A stretch of 45,018 nucleotides of DNA from IMG/VR virus record IMGVR_UViG_3300045747_000249, positions 1-45,018 of that record, one strand, 5' to 3'. The translations under genes and the position numbers were made by a program. This document shows positions 7,569 to 14,383 of the stretch, piece after piece. Below the pieces are notes generated by a model. That model did not search any database. It worked only from the letters and a program-made list of their open reading frames with translations, and had not been told where the DNA came from. Numbering within the stretch: position 1 is the stretch's first letter; the number at the start of each line of letters is the position of its first letter. The DNA comes from a virus.

Positions 7569-7796
7569 TTAACTCGCAGGGGCCGAAGTGTTGTATTTGC
7601 GATTCATTTGCGAATCGCCCAACCTCCGGTGCAAGAACCAGTGTACCTCAACGCGTAGCCACAAAGGGTTGCGGGGCGTCGACCCCGGGGCTATCTCCGG
7701 GAATCCTACCAGCTTTGTGATCACGTCCCTGGCATGCCGACGTGTGCAGCGGTAGAGCTCTGCAATGTTGTCCAGGTCGAGGAGCTCTTCACTCAT
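7569..7796 (-). CDS. Excisionase-like small DNA-binding protein
   Basis: 75 residues from the ATG at 7796, which overlaps the upstream gene's stop by ATGA; a longer in-frame start at 7856 is inside that gene. Residues 8-32 (D-N-I-A-E-L-Y-R-C-T-R-R-H-A-R-D-V) read as a helix-turn-helix of the kind that lets a protein recognise DNA in excisionases and AlpA-like regulators, followed by a basic wing with P-L-W-L-R-V-E-V. The position directly before the attP and int supports an excisionase role, which would set integration direction. No closer family match was recognised. Confidence 0.6.
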   Translation of the reverse strand: MSEELLDLDNIAELYRCTRRHARDVITKLVGFPEIAPGSTPRNPLWLRVEVHWFLHRRLGDSQMNRKYNTSAPAS

Positions 7797-8410
7797 TCCC
7801 CACCCCCAATCCCATGCGCGGCTTCTGCAAATTCGACGCCAGCCGTAAAACTCCATGCCGATGAAACAAAAGCATATTTAAGGTCATGCTCTAAATACCC
7901 TTCTTTTATCTGCTCCGGTGTTAGCGGCTTGGGCGCTCCTTGTGGTGCTGCGTAGAGTGGCATCGCTGTGCTTCCGAAAAATGTCACTGGCTTCTGTATT
8001 GACAGCCCTATAAACTGCTTGTGACCATCAAGCCTGTCGTAGCCGCCTTCGCCAACAACTGCCCACGCCACAGGCTCTTGCTCCCGTACTGTCTGCGCGG
8101 CCTGTGGAAAGCCACGCAAGCATGGAGACTCTGTAGCGCATTCACATTCTGGATAGTTACAAGATTCTTCTTTGTATATATCTTTCGCTGTAAGGTTCTT
8201 CGTCATCACAACGCCATCCTCAAACCATGTCTTTGTAGCGAGGATTGGCTGTGGTGCTGCGAGTGCTTCCGTCAGTGCTGCGTGGAGGTTGTGCTTCGCT
8301 GCAATAAGCGCCTCAAGTTCTTTCAAGGTTGAGCATTCATGAGCGTACTCAGCCGCAGCGTCAGCGACTGCATCAGCCAGCGCCATCAGTGTCTCTACTG
8401 TGTGTGTCAT
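7793..8410 (-). CDS. Phage accessory protein with EPVAW...LYAAPQ motif
   Basis: 205 residues. The N-terminal 50 residues are Ala/Glu/Leu-rich helix. The middle contains E-P-V-A-W-A-V-V-G-E-G-G-Y and, 35 residues on, M-P-L-Y-A-A-P-Q, a motif pair spread through many hypothetical phage early proteins and thought to mark a small exchangeable domain. A cysteine cluster (C-N-Y-P-E-C-E-C) lies between. Function is unknown. It is ATGA-coupled to genes on both sides and belongs to a stretch of lower GC than the rest of the window. Confidence 0.6.
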   Translation of the reverse strand: MTHTVETLMALADAVADAAAEYAHECSTLKELEALIAAKHNLHAALTEALAAPQPILATKTWFEDGVVMTKNLTAKDIYKEESCNYPECECATESPCLRGFPQAAQTVREQEPVAWAVVGEGGYDRLDGHKQFIGLSIQKPVTFFGSTAMPLYAAPQGAPKPLTPEQIKEGYLEHDLKYAFVSSAWSFTAGVEFAEAAHGIGGGE

Positions 8411-8631
8411 TTAATTCCCCCGATTGCTGCAATTGCTTCGACTTTTGTAACCCATGCTCCATTACGCGGTATTTCGTGCACAGCTTGCTCCGCCTCCTCC
8501 CGCATATCCTCACGCCCTTGTTGGTAGGCTTGCTCTAGCTGGGAGAGTGTGTACATTGTTCTATGCACCTTCTCTGTTGGACTTACCCACTCAGAGAAAA
8601 GGTAAGGGCTATGAGGTGGTGTAAATTTCAT
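8407..8631 (-). CDS. Small hypothetical protein
   Basis: 74 residues, overlapping both neighbours by four bases. The central part (L-S-Q-L-E-Q-A-Y-Q-Q-G-R-E-D-M-R-E-E-A-E) is a strongly charged amphipathic helix. No family is recognised. It is supported as a real gene by its exact ATGA junctions within the operon. Confidence 0.55.
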   Translation of the reverse strand: MKFTPPHSPYLFSEWVSPTEKVHRTMYTLSQLEQAYQQGREDMREEAEQAVHEIPRNGAWVTKVEAIAAIGGIK

Positions 8632-9182
8632 GGTGTTTCCCGTTGTTCAATCTCAGCGCAGACGATGCGCAGTAGGTCGGCTTGTACTTCCCAAGCAGCG
8701 GCCCAAGCAGCGTCCCCAGCAGCGGACCTAGCAGCGGACCTAGCAGCGCCCCAAGCAGCGTCCCAAGCAGCGGACCTAGCAGCGGCCCAAGTAGCGCCCC
8801 AAGCAGCGTCCCAATCAGCGCCCCAATCAGCTTCCCTAGCAGCTTCCCTAGCAGCGCCCCTAGCAGCGGCCAACTCTGCCTCTGTTGCCAAACCATCTGC
8901 ATAGCGCTCTGCAACATCAATAGCCGAAATACTTCTTGCGTCTTTCCTCCTCAGATGCTGCACAGACCGGGCGCAATCAACTGCGTACAAACGCATCTCT
9001 CGTTGGTAGCCGTCAACTGCACGAAGACACCACAGCGCATCGTCTAATCCGTTGCTGTCCAGAATGGTAGTGATTGATAGCAGTTCATCGTCTGCTTTTG
9101 TTTTGCCTAAGTTGCGCAGTAGCTTTGTCCACCCTGAAGCGCATGGTGAACATTCTCGTATTTTGTTAAGTGTTGATTTCAT
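8628..9182 (-). CDS. Phage protein with Ala/Trp tetrapeptide repeats
   Basis: 184 residues. Residues 1-95 form a conserved domain seen in many hypothetical phage proteins (T-K-A-D-D-E, then I-L-D-S-N-G-L-D-D-A-L-W-C-L-R-A, then A-I-D-V-A-E-R-Y-A). Residues about 105-164 are some 15 tetrapeptides of the form Trp/Arg-x-Ala-Ala that would make a long helix with Trp and Arg on one face. A short non-repeat end closes it. Function is unknown. The repeat DNA is described separately. Confidence 0.65.
   Translation of the reverse strand: MKSTLNKIRECSPCASGWTKLLRNLGKTKADDELLSITTILDSNGLDDALWCLRAVDGYQREMRLYAVDCARSVQHLRRKDARSISAIDVAERYADGLATEAELAAARGAAREAAREADWGADWDAAWGATWAAARSAAWDAAWGAARSAARSAAGDAAWAAAWEVQADLLRIVCAEIEQRETP
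8692..8870. repeat. 12-base tandem repeat inside a coding sequence
   Basis: About 15 imperfect copies of a 12-base unit, AGCAGCGNCCYA on the + strand, run without interruption. On the - strand each unit encodes Ala-Ala plus Trp/Arg and one variable residue. The unit length keeps the frame, so copy-number change would only alter helix length. Confidence 0.85.
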
Positions 9183-10072
9183 GGTGTTTCCTTCATTGCT
9201 GCGTCTACTGCTGCATCAAGTCCTACAGTGGTGAAGTACGGCATTTGCACTTCGTCAATTTGCTGAACAAATGGGTACTGTGAAATATGAGGCACTCTGT
9301 TATTGCCTTTGTGGTCACGCAGCCACCGATACCGCGCAGCATCAGCCGCATCCAGCAACTTCATTAGCTCCAATGGTTCTGCTGGCACTGCTTGTAGTGC
9401 TGCGTAGAGTGGTGTGCCGACATTCGGCATTGCCTCGCCTTTGGTAAGTAGCACATGAAATCCACCAGCACCAATCGCCGCAGATTCAACAGTGCCAACT
9501 GGCTGCGCCCTGTTTACTTCCAGCGCTTTCCACCATCCAGCAGCGTAGGCCAGCTTCTCGGCTTCTGTCTTGCATTCGTGTGGTGCTACTGGCTGCGCGG
9601 CCTGTAGTGCTAACTGTGAGCGCAGTTCCAAGTTCTCCATTGCCAACTTGTCTGCAGCGACTTGGTATTCGTCGCGCTCGGCAAGAACTTGCTTGTAGAC
9701 TTTGCCGCCAAAATCATTGTCAGCAAGTAGTTGATCACGCTCGGTAGTGAGGTTGTCAATCACTTCAAAAAGTGCTTTGAGTTCGGAGAGTTTTGCAAGC
9801 ACCCTCTTTGTGGCCTCATGCTTACCGTGAACACGCACTGCAAACAGTTCATTGCGCAGGGAGTTAATCTTGTCGCGCAGCTTGTTGATGTACGGCCCTT
9901 GGTCAGCCATCTGCGCGGTCAAATCAGCGTTCTCAGCTTCAAGATCAGCACGGGCGAGGTGGGCGAAGCGTTCTACACAGCCTTGCAGTCCCTTGAAATC
10001 ATCGGGCCAGAACTCGGCAGACACAAAGCCAGCCTCACGCGCCCACGCTTGGATTTGTTCTGGTGTTGTCAT
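9179..10072 (-). CDS. Coiled-coil early protein, Ead/Ea22-like plan
   Basis: 297 residues. An N-terminal W-A-R-E-A-G-F segment of the type found in phage early proteins is followed by a long coiled coil (about residues 40-155). The second half holds K-L-A-Y-A-A-G-W, then G-T-P-L-Y-A-A-L-Q, the same exchangeable motif seen in the gene at 7793, and A-A-R-Y-R-W-L-R-D, common in DUF-type phage accessory proteins. The plan recalls Ead/Ea22-like proteins, but no specific function follows. ATGA-coupled on both sides. Confidence 0.6.
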   Translation of the reverse strand: MTTPEQIQAWAREAGFVSAEFWPDDFKGLQGCVERFAHLARADLEAENADLTAQMADQGPYINKLRDKINSLRNELFAVRVHGKHEATKRVLAKLSELKALFEVIDNLTTERDQLLADNDFGGKVYKQVLAERDEYQVAADKLAMENLELRSQLALQAAQPVAPHECKTEAEKLAYAAGWWKALEVNRAQPVGTVESAAIGAGGFHVLLTKGEAMPNVGTPLYAALQAVPAEPLELMKLLDAADAARYRWLRDHKGNNRVPHISQYPFVQQIDEVQMPYFTTVGLDAAVDAAMKETP

Positions 10073-10209
10073 GCTTGACTCCTAAACAGTGCCGCCACTA
10101 CGACAGCACAGATAAAACAGTAGGCCCAGACGCGCTCATACAGGGCACGGAAGTCCACAAGCAGGATGCAGGCTAGGCCGATGAGGGCGATGATGATGTT
10201 GTGGATCAT
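10069..10209 (-). CDS. Small two-segment membrane protein
   Basis: 46 residues, found by reading between two overlapping genes. The ATG at 10209 overlaps the upstream stop (ATGA) and its own stop overlaps the next start (ATGA), which is strong support for a real gene despite its size. Two hydrophobic stretches (about residues 3-18 and 28-42) surround a charged turn (D-F-R-A-L-Y-E-R). Family and function are unknown. Confidence 0.6.
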   Translation of the reverse strand: MIHNIIIALIGLACILLVDFRALYERVWAYCFICAVVVAALFRSQA

Positions 10210-10397
10210 TTGTTTGACTCTCGTAGTAGGCGCATGGCATCACGCAGATCGCGCAGGCCTTGCTCGACCGCGGCACGCAGAAGCAGGTTCTCGTCGGCTG
10301 TCTGTCGGGCGAAGCGTTCAAGGCTGCCGCGCTGCCAGGTGCTGAAGTCGGTACGGTTGGGGCTGGGCTCGCCCAGCGCATTCAGGTAGGGGTTCAC
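10206..10397 (-). CDS. Small hypothetical protein
   Basis: 63 residues starting at a GTG that overlaps the previous stop (GTGA). It is helical and rich in Arg, Leu and Glu (F-A-R-Q-T-A-D-E-N-L-L-L-R-A), with two amphipathic helices likely. A competing - strand frame at 10136-10381 is low-complexity and is taken as a shadow. No family is recognised. Confidence 0.5.
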   Translation of the reverse strand: MNPYLNALGEPSPNRTDFSTWQRGSLERFARQTADENLLLRAAVEQGLRDLRDAMRLLRESNK

Positions 10398-10864
10398 ATC
10401 GCCTCCACAATCTTTTCGGCGTGGCCGTTGGCGACGGTGACGTTGACGATCTCGATGGCGCGCTCCAGGTCTTTGATGGTCGCGGCGTCAAGCTGGGCGT
10501 CGTGCACCGCCATCGCCAGGTTGACGGCGGTGAGCTCTTCGCCTGTGAACAGGAAGCGACCGCGGTCATGGCCACGACGGCACATCGCCTTGATGGCCGC
10601 ATGCCCGGCATGAATCTCGACTTGCCAGTCTTTGCCCAGCCCCATGCCCATGAGCGCCTCGGCCACGTTGATGCTGCCCACCAGGTCGCTGGCGACAGCC
10701 TTCGTCCCCTGGCCGTCCACCATCGCTTTGAGTGCGCCGTGGTTACGTGCACGCAGGATGACGTTGGCGTCGCCCAGGGCGGCGATCGGGGTGAGGCCTT
10801 CCTTGACGTAGGCCATGGTGTCCAGGCGCACGCCACGCGGCCGGTACTTACTACGCTTGCGCAT
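10394..10864 (-). CDS. Conserved phage hypothetical protein (MRKRSKYRP family)
   Basis: 156 residues. It begins M-R-K-R-S-K-Y-R-P-R-G-V and has A-L-N-V-A-E-A-L-type helices (here G-S-I-N-V-A-E-A-L), then R-F-L-F-T-G-E-E-L and N-L-A-M-A-V-H-D-A-Q-L-D-A near residues 105-128. This order is familiar from many siphovirus and podovirus early regions, always unnamed. The basic start suggests nucleic-acid contact, but that is inference. It overlaps the zinc-ribbon gene upstream by 14 bases. Confidence 0.65.
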   Translation of the reverse strand: MRKRSKYRPRGVRLDTMAYVKEGLTPIAALGDANVILRARNHGALKAMVDGQGTKAVASDLVGSINVAEALMGMGLGKDWQVEIHAGHAAIKAMCRRGHDRGRFLFTGEELTAVNLAMAVHDAQLDAATIKDLERAIEIVNVTVANGHAEKIVEAM

Positions 10865-11054
10865 TCTTCTCTCCTTTCTTGTGTTTGATGCAGACCCAGT
10901 GGCGGGAGCCCATCACCAGCTTGATGGTTCCGCCGAGCTGGGGCTTGTGGGTCCCGCATACGGCACACCACTTGACGATGCCCGTACCTTTGAATTGCTG
11001 ATTGCCAACGTACTCGCTGCCGTCCTGCATCTTTGCCGGGTAGACCTTATGCAT
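10851..11054 (-). CDS. Small zinc-ribbon protein
   Basis: 67 residues. Two metal-binding pairs are visible, W-C-A-V-C-G-T-H near residue 30 and W-V-C-I-K-H near residue 54, the layout of a Cys3-His zinc ribbon. The end is strongly basic. Such small proteins often bind DNA or partner proteins of the replisome; its place beside the DNA polymerase allows that. Function not established. Confidence 0.6.
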   Translation of the reverse strand: MHKVYPAKMQDGSEYVGNQQFKGTGIVKWCAVCGTHKPQLGGTIKLVMGSRHWVCIKHKKGEKNAQA

Positions 11055-11142
11055 GGCGGGCTACCTGCCAGGCGCGGCGTGCCGCGGGGATGATGGCCCA
11101 GCCTAGGTCGCGGTAGCGTCTGTAGAGTCGATACGTTCTCAT
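11047..11142 (-). CDS. 31-residue basic microprotein
   Basis: Found between the polymerase stop and the zinc-ribbon start. The ATG at 11142 overlaps the polymerase stop (ATGA) and the stop lies 8 bases inside the next gene. The product is Arg/Tyr-rich (M-R-T-Y-R-L-Y-R-R-Y-R-D) and would form a basic amphipathic helix. I recall similar tiny Arg-rich open frames near replication genes in other phages. Function unknown. Confidence 0.5.
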   Translation of the reverse strand: MRTYRLYRRYRDLGWAIIPAARRAWQVARHA

Positions 11143-13163
11143 TCGATTTCTTTCATGTGGTAAAGGGTTTCAAATCCATCGGCGCGCAGCAGCAGGCCTG
11201 GCGCCCAGGGGATAGCCATCCCCATAATTGATTCGGCGAGGTGCACATCGCGCGGCCCGTCGATGGGCTCCTCGCAGATGTCTTGGTCGTGGACCGTTAC
11301 GAGTTGGGTGAATCCCTTCGCGTCGAGTTGCAGCATCGACTCGGCCAGGCAGTCACGGCTGATGGCTTGGCAGAGGTTCTCCACCAGCTTGCCGCCGTAG
11401 CTGGACAGCCGTGTCCACTTCTTGGTCTTCTGGTCGGAGCCTTCATAGGTCAGCGACCCAGCACGCGCCACGACATACTTGGCGCCGCTTGCCAGCTCAC
11501 GTACCAGGTCTTCTTGTTCGATGTGCGGCTTGACGTAGAAGAGCTTGCGGCCCATGGGCAGGAGGATGGTCAGGAAGCCTGACTCGTAGGCGAACACCAG
11601 CTTGGCGCGGCCTCCTGCAATGGGCAGGCTGACGCTTGTCTTGTTAGCCACTGCCTGCTTGGCCGCGGCCTCGCATGCGTACCAGAACTTGACGACCTCC
11701 GGGTTGGCCTCGCGCCAGGCGACCTTGATCGGGTCCAGCTCTTCCATGGTCAGGCCCATGTCCAGGGCGCCCATGGTGACAAGCGCATTGGCTCCACCCT
11801 GGTAGCCCAGCGCGAGCTCAGCGACCTTGCCGCGCTGGCGGTACGGGCTCTTCTTGGTCACGCTGCCAGCAGGCAGCTTGAACATCTGCTCGGCCGAAGC
11901 TTCGTAAATCTTGCCGTGTGTGGCGAACACTTCCAGGCGCCACTTGCAGTCGCTCAGCCAGGCCAGCATGCGGGCCTCGATCGCGGAGAAGTCAACGTCC
12001 ACAAACTTGTGTCCAACCTTGGCCTCGAACGCTGTTCGGATGAGCTGGCTCAGTGTGTCGGGCACGTTGCCGAACAGCATCTCGAACGTGTCGAGGTCGC
12101 CGTCGATCAGCAAGCGCCGGGCCAGGTCGATGTCGCGGAGTTTGTTCTGCGGCAGGTTCTGGAACTGGACCAGGCGACCAGCCCAGCGGCCTGTGCGGTT
12201 GGCGCCATAGAACTGCGTGAGCCCGCGGATGCGGCCGTCGTTGCACACAGCCCGTGCCATGGCCACGTACTTGCTGGTACTGGACTTGGCCAGCTCCTGG
12301 CGCAGCTCCAGCACGCGGGTGATGGTGGCGTCGTTGACACCGGTCAGCAGCTTCTTGACGGTCTTCTTGGTGATGTCGGTCAGCGCGTCTTCACCCTCGG
12401 GCATCTCCTCCTGCAGCCAGGCCAGGAGCTGCTCGCGAGAGCCTGGGTTGTCCAGTCCGGTGAGCTGCATGGCCTCGGCGGTCAGACGCTCTTTGATGGC
12501 GGCGTCAAAGCGGATGGCATTGGCCACCAGGGTCGTATTGACTTGCAAGCCGGCGCGGTTCATACGCTGATCCAGTACCCAGAGCTGCTGCTCGCGGGCA
12601 GGGAGCGGGAACTTGTCTATGCGGCGGGCCACCTCGCGCTCAGCCTCGACGTCACGGCCGCCATAGTCTTTGAACTGGGTCCACTTCGCTGGGTCGTGGC
12701 GCGGCAGGTTGCGCGTGCGCTGGCCGTTGGCCTTGGTAGGCTTGCAAGGCATGCAGAAGTAGCGGATGAGGGCCCAGCCGCCGAGCTTCTGCTTGGTGTC
12801 GTCCAGGCCAAGCACCTTGCCGACTTCACCCAGGCTATTGGGCAGGCCCAGGTAGAGCGCGTGCACGCTGGTGCACTTCCATTGCGCTGGGTCGAGCTCA
12901 ACGCCCAGGTGCTTGGACAGGCAAGTGATTTCAAACGCTGCGTTGAACGCGGTCTTGGTCACGGTCGGGTCGGTCAAGCTGCGCAGGACGTGCTGCGGGA
13001 TTTGCTCGCCCTCCAGCAGGCTGATCACGTTGACTTCCGATTCGCCAAAGGCGTACTGGAACATCGTGACTTCAAAGTCTGGCGCCTCAACGTAGCGGTG
13101 GACGCCGCAGGCTTTGAGGTCCACGCTAGAAAACGATTCAATGTCGATTCTGAGTATGCTCAT
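11139..13163 (-). CDS. Family A DNA polymerase with 3'-5' exonuclease domain
   Basis: 674 residues. The N-terminus has the DnaQ-like exonuclease motif I (Asp7 and Glu9 in R-I-D-I-E-S), with further exonuclease residues by about residue 175 (K-D-Y-G-G-R-D-V-E-A). The polymerase part has motif A (V-D-F-S-A-I-E-A-R, Asp391), motif B (R-G-K-V-A-E-L-A-L-G-Y) and motif C with His625-Asp626-Gln627, where Glu is usual after His-Asp. It should copy phage DNA and is the core of the leftward operon. The start overlaps the HNH gene by four bases. Confidence 0.95.
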   Translation of the reverse strand: MSILRIDIESFSSVDLKACGVHRYVEAPDFEVTMFQYAFGESEVNVISLLEGEQIPQHVLRSLTDPTVTKTAFNAAFEITCLSKHLGVELDPAQWKCTSVHALYLGLPNSLGEVGKVLGLDDTKQKLGGWALIRYFCMPCKPTKANGQRTRNLPRHDPAKWTQFKDYGGRDVEAEREVARRIDKFPLPAREQQLWVLDQRMNRAGLQVNTTLVANAIRFDAAIKERLTAEAMQLTGLDNPGSREQLLAWLQEEMPEGEDALTDITKKTVKKLLTGVNDATITRVLELRQELAKSSTSKYVAMARAVCNDGRIRGLTQFYGANRTGRWAGRLVQFQNLPQNKLRDIDLARRLLIDGDLDTFEMLFGNVPDTLSQLIRTAFEAKVGHKFVDVDFSAIEARMLAWLSDCKWRLEVFATHGKIYEASAEQMFKLPAGSVTKKSPYRQRGKVAELALGYQGGANALVTMGALDMGLTMEELDPIKVAWREANPEVVKFWYACEAAAKQAVANKTSVSLPIAGGRAKLVFAYESGFLTILLPMGRKLFYVKPHIEQEDLVRELASGAKYVVARAGSLTYEGSDQKTKKWTRLSSYGGKLVENLCQAISRDCLAESMLQLDAKGFTQLVTVHDQDICEEPIDGPRDVHLAESIMGMAIPWAPGLLLRADGFETLYHMKEIE

Positions 13164-13579
13164 ACTGCGGGCCCCCGCTTACCGTGCAGCCTATTCACCC
13201 CTCTGGCGTAATCCATCTTCAAGTTTTCAGACCTGGTTCCATACTTGAGATTGCACAGCCTGTTATCTGCTGGGTCATGGTTTAGGTGGAGCACCTCCAT
13301 TCCGCTTGGCGCTGGACCGACAAAAGCAGACATGACAAGGCGGTGTACTAGTTGGCCAAAGGAGCCGCGTCCCAAGGGCAGACTTAGATGCCCGCAAACC
13401 ATGCGGCCCGGCTTAAGCACCTTGCCGCTGAGTGTGCGAGTGCTGGCCGCTTTAACGGCCCCATCCGAACGTACATAGGCCTTGAAGTGCTGTACCCGGG
13501 TTTGAGACCTTACGCGACCGTAGTCACTAACTTGGTATCGGCCTTCGTAGCCCGGTACATCTTTCCAAACTTCTTCCAT
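13160..13579 (-). CDS. HNH homing endonuclease with NUMOD4 domain
   Basis: 139 residues from the ATG at 13579, preceded by AAGGAG; an in-frame start at 13669 would cross a terminator. The start (E-E-V-W-K-D-V-P-G-Y-E-G-R-Y-Q-V-S-D-Y-G) is a clear NUMOD4 motif and V-L-H-L-N-H-D-P-A-D-N-R-L-C-N-L is the HNH_3 core. Such free-standing genes cut an allele lacking them and spread by repair. It is wedged directly before the DNA polymerase with an ATGA overlap, a favoured target, and seems to have arrived with its own leader. Confidence 0.85.
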   Translation of the reverse strand: MEEVWKDVPGYEGRYQVSDYGRVRSQTRVQHFKAYVRSDGAVKAASTRTLSGKVLKPGRMVCGHLSLPLGRGSFGQLVHRLVMSAFVGPAPSGMEVLHLNHDPADNRLCNLKYGTRSENLKMDYARGVNRLHGKRGPAV

Positions 13580-13629
13580 GTCAGCTCCTTGTTTGTTTTT
13601 GGTGTGGCCCCTGTGGGCAAGAACTACAC

Positions 13630-13667
13630 CGAAAACAAAGAGGACGGGCCTTTTGGCGTGCCCGTCC
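13630..13667 (-). terminator. Terminator between SSB-like gene and HNH gene
   Basis: On the - strand an eight-pair stem (13660-13667 with 13642-13649, ten-base loop) is followed by a T-rich run with two interruptions. It would attenuate transcription before the HNH and polymerase genes. The surrounding non-coding stretch 13580-13809 holds nothing else that I can identify. Confidence 0.6.
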
Positions 13668-13809
13668 ACCGCTATTGCTCACCATTCCTTCTTAAGTTAC
13701 CTGGCCGGTTTATGCAGGGTGGGCCTCATGTCTGGGGAGCCGTACCGTAAGCATGGAGAGCCTGTTTCCCAGGTCGCGATCCCAGGTGAAAGTGCCAGTC
13801 CCCGTGATG

Positions 13810-14361
13810 TCAGGAGAGGAAGTCGTCTTCGACGGCTGTGAAGTCGTCGCTGGCACGGCTGCCACCTGCCAGGCGGTCGCCGCCCTGCAGAACTTGCACG
13901 TTGTTCAGGTACAGCTTGATGCCTAAATTGCCGTCCTTACTGAAGGCCGCGGGGACTACGCTTACACGGCCATTGCAACCGCTATAGATCGCGGATGGGT
14001 CGATGATTTCCTGCATCTTTGCGTCCACCACGCCAGGCTTGGTGTACGTGTTGGCATTGATGAAGTAGTGGCCCTTGTACTCAGGCGACTTGTCGGTATC
14101 GCGCTCGGTGTCGCCATCGCGCAGAGGCTGTTTCATGGAAGCCAAGAACTTGCTGCCCCATTTAGCTGTGGCTTTGGGATCAACTTTGAATGCGTCAATG
14201 ACCTTCTTCAGCGCGTTGACCGTTGCAACGTCGGTTTTGGGGATGAGGAACATCACCGAGTAGCTGCCGCTCTCATCAGGTGTGAGCAGGTTTTTAGTGA
14301 AGCCCAAGCGGCCAGTGCCGGTCGTGACTTTGTAAGGGTTGACGTTGGGTGTAGTAGCCAT
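13810..14361 (-). CDS. DUF2815 single-stranded DNA-binding protein
   Basis: 183 residues. The opening (V-T-T-G-T-G-R-L-G-F-T-K-N-L), the Y-S-V-M-F-L-I-P-K segment, G-H-Y-F-I-N-A-N and the acidic C-terminal end D-D-F-L-S mark the DUF2815 family, described in other phages as OB-fold ssDNA-binding proteins. It should coat single strands in replication or recombination, with the acidic tail as a partner-binding site. It is next to the DUF2800 nuclease-like gene, a common pairing. Confidence 0.8.
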   Translation of the reverse strand: MATTPNVNPYKVTTGTGRLGFTKNLLTPDESGSYSVMFLIPKTDVATVNALKKVIDAFKVDPKATAKWGSKFLASMKQPLRDGDTERDTDKSPEYKGHYFINANTYTKPGVVDAKMQEIIDPSAIYSGCNGRVSVVPAAFSKDGNLGIKLYLNNVQVLQGGDRLAGGSRASDDFTAVEDDFLS

Positions 14362-14383
14362 GGTTTACTCCGGTTGGCGTGGT

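Larger units (their letters stand above)
7439..7611. other. attP region with direct-repeat integrase arm sites
   Basis: The hexamer ATTTGC occurs five times, all in one direction: 7439-7444, 7452-7457 and 7463-7468 on one side of the proposed core, and 7595-7600 and 7606-7611 on the other. Spacings are 13, 11 and, on the far side, 11 bases, about one helical turn. This matches the arm-type site layout of lambda-like attP. The first copy overlaps the integrase start, so integrase could repress its own gene. The core lies at 7550-7568. The assignment rests on pattern, not on binding data. Confidence 0.65.

Noticed and set aside
8692-8870. A CRISPR array
   Set aside because: The repeats are contiguous 12-base units without spacers and lie in a coding frame.
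10136-10381. An 81-codon frame on the - strand
   Set aside because: It overlaps two genes with clean ATGA/GTGA junctions and has low-complexity Pro/Ser/Ala content.
11916-13211. A 431-codon frame on the + strand opposite the DNA polymerase
   Set aside because: The - strand frame has complete polymerase motifs. The + frame is its high-GC antisense shadow without any motif.
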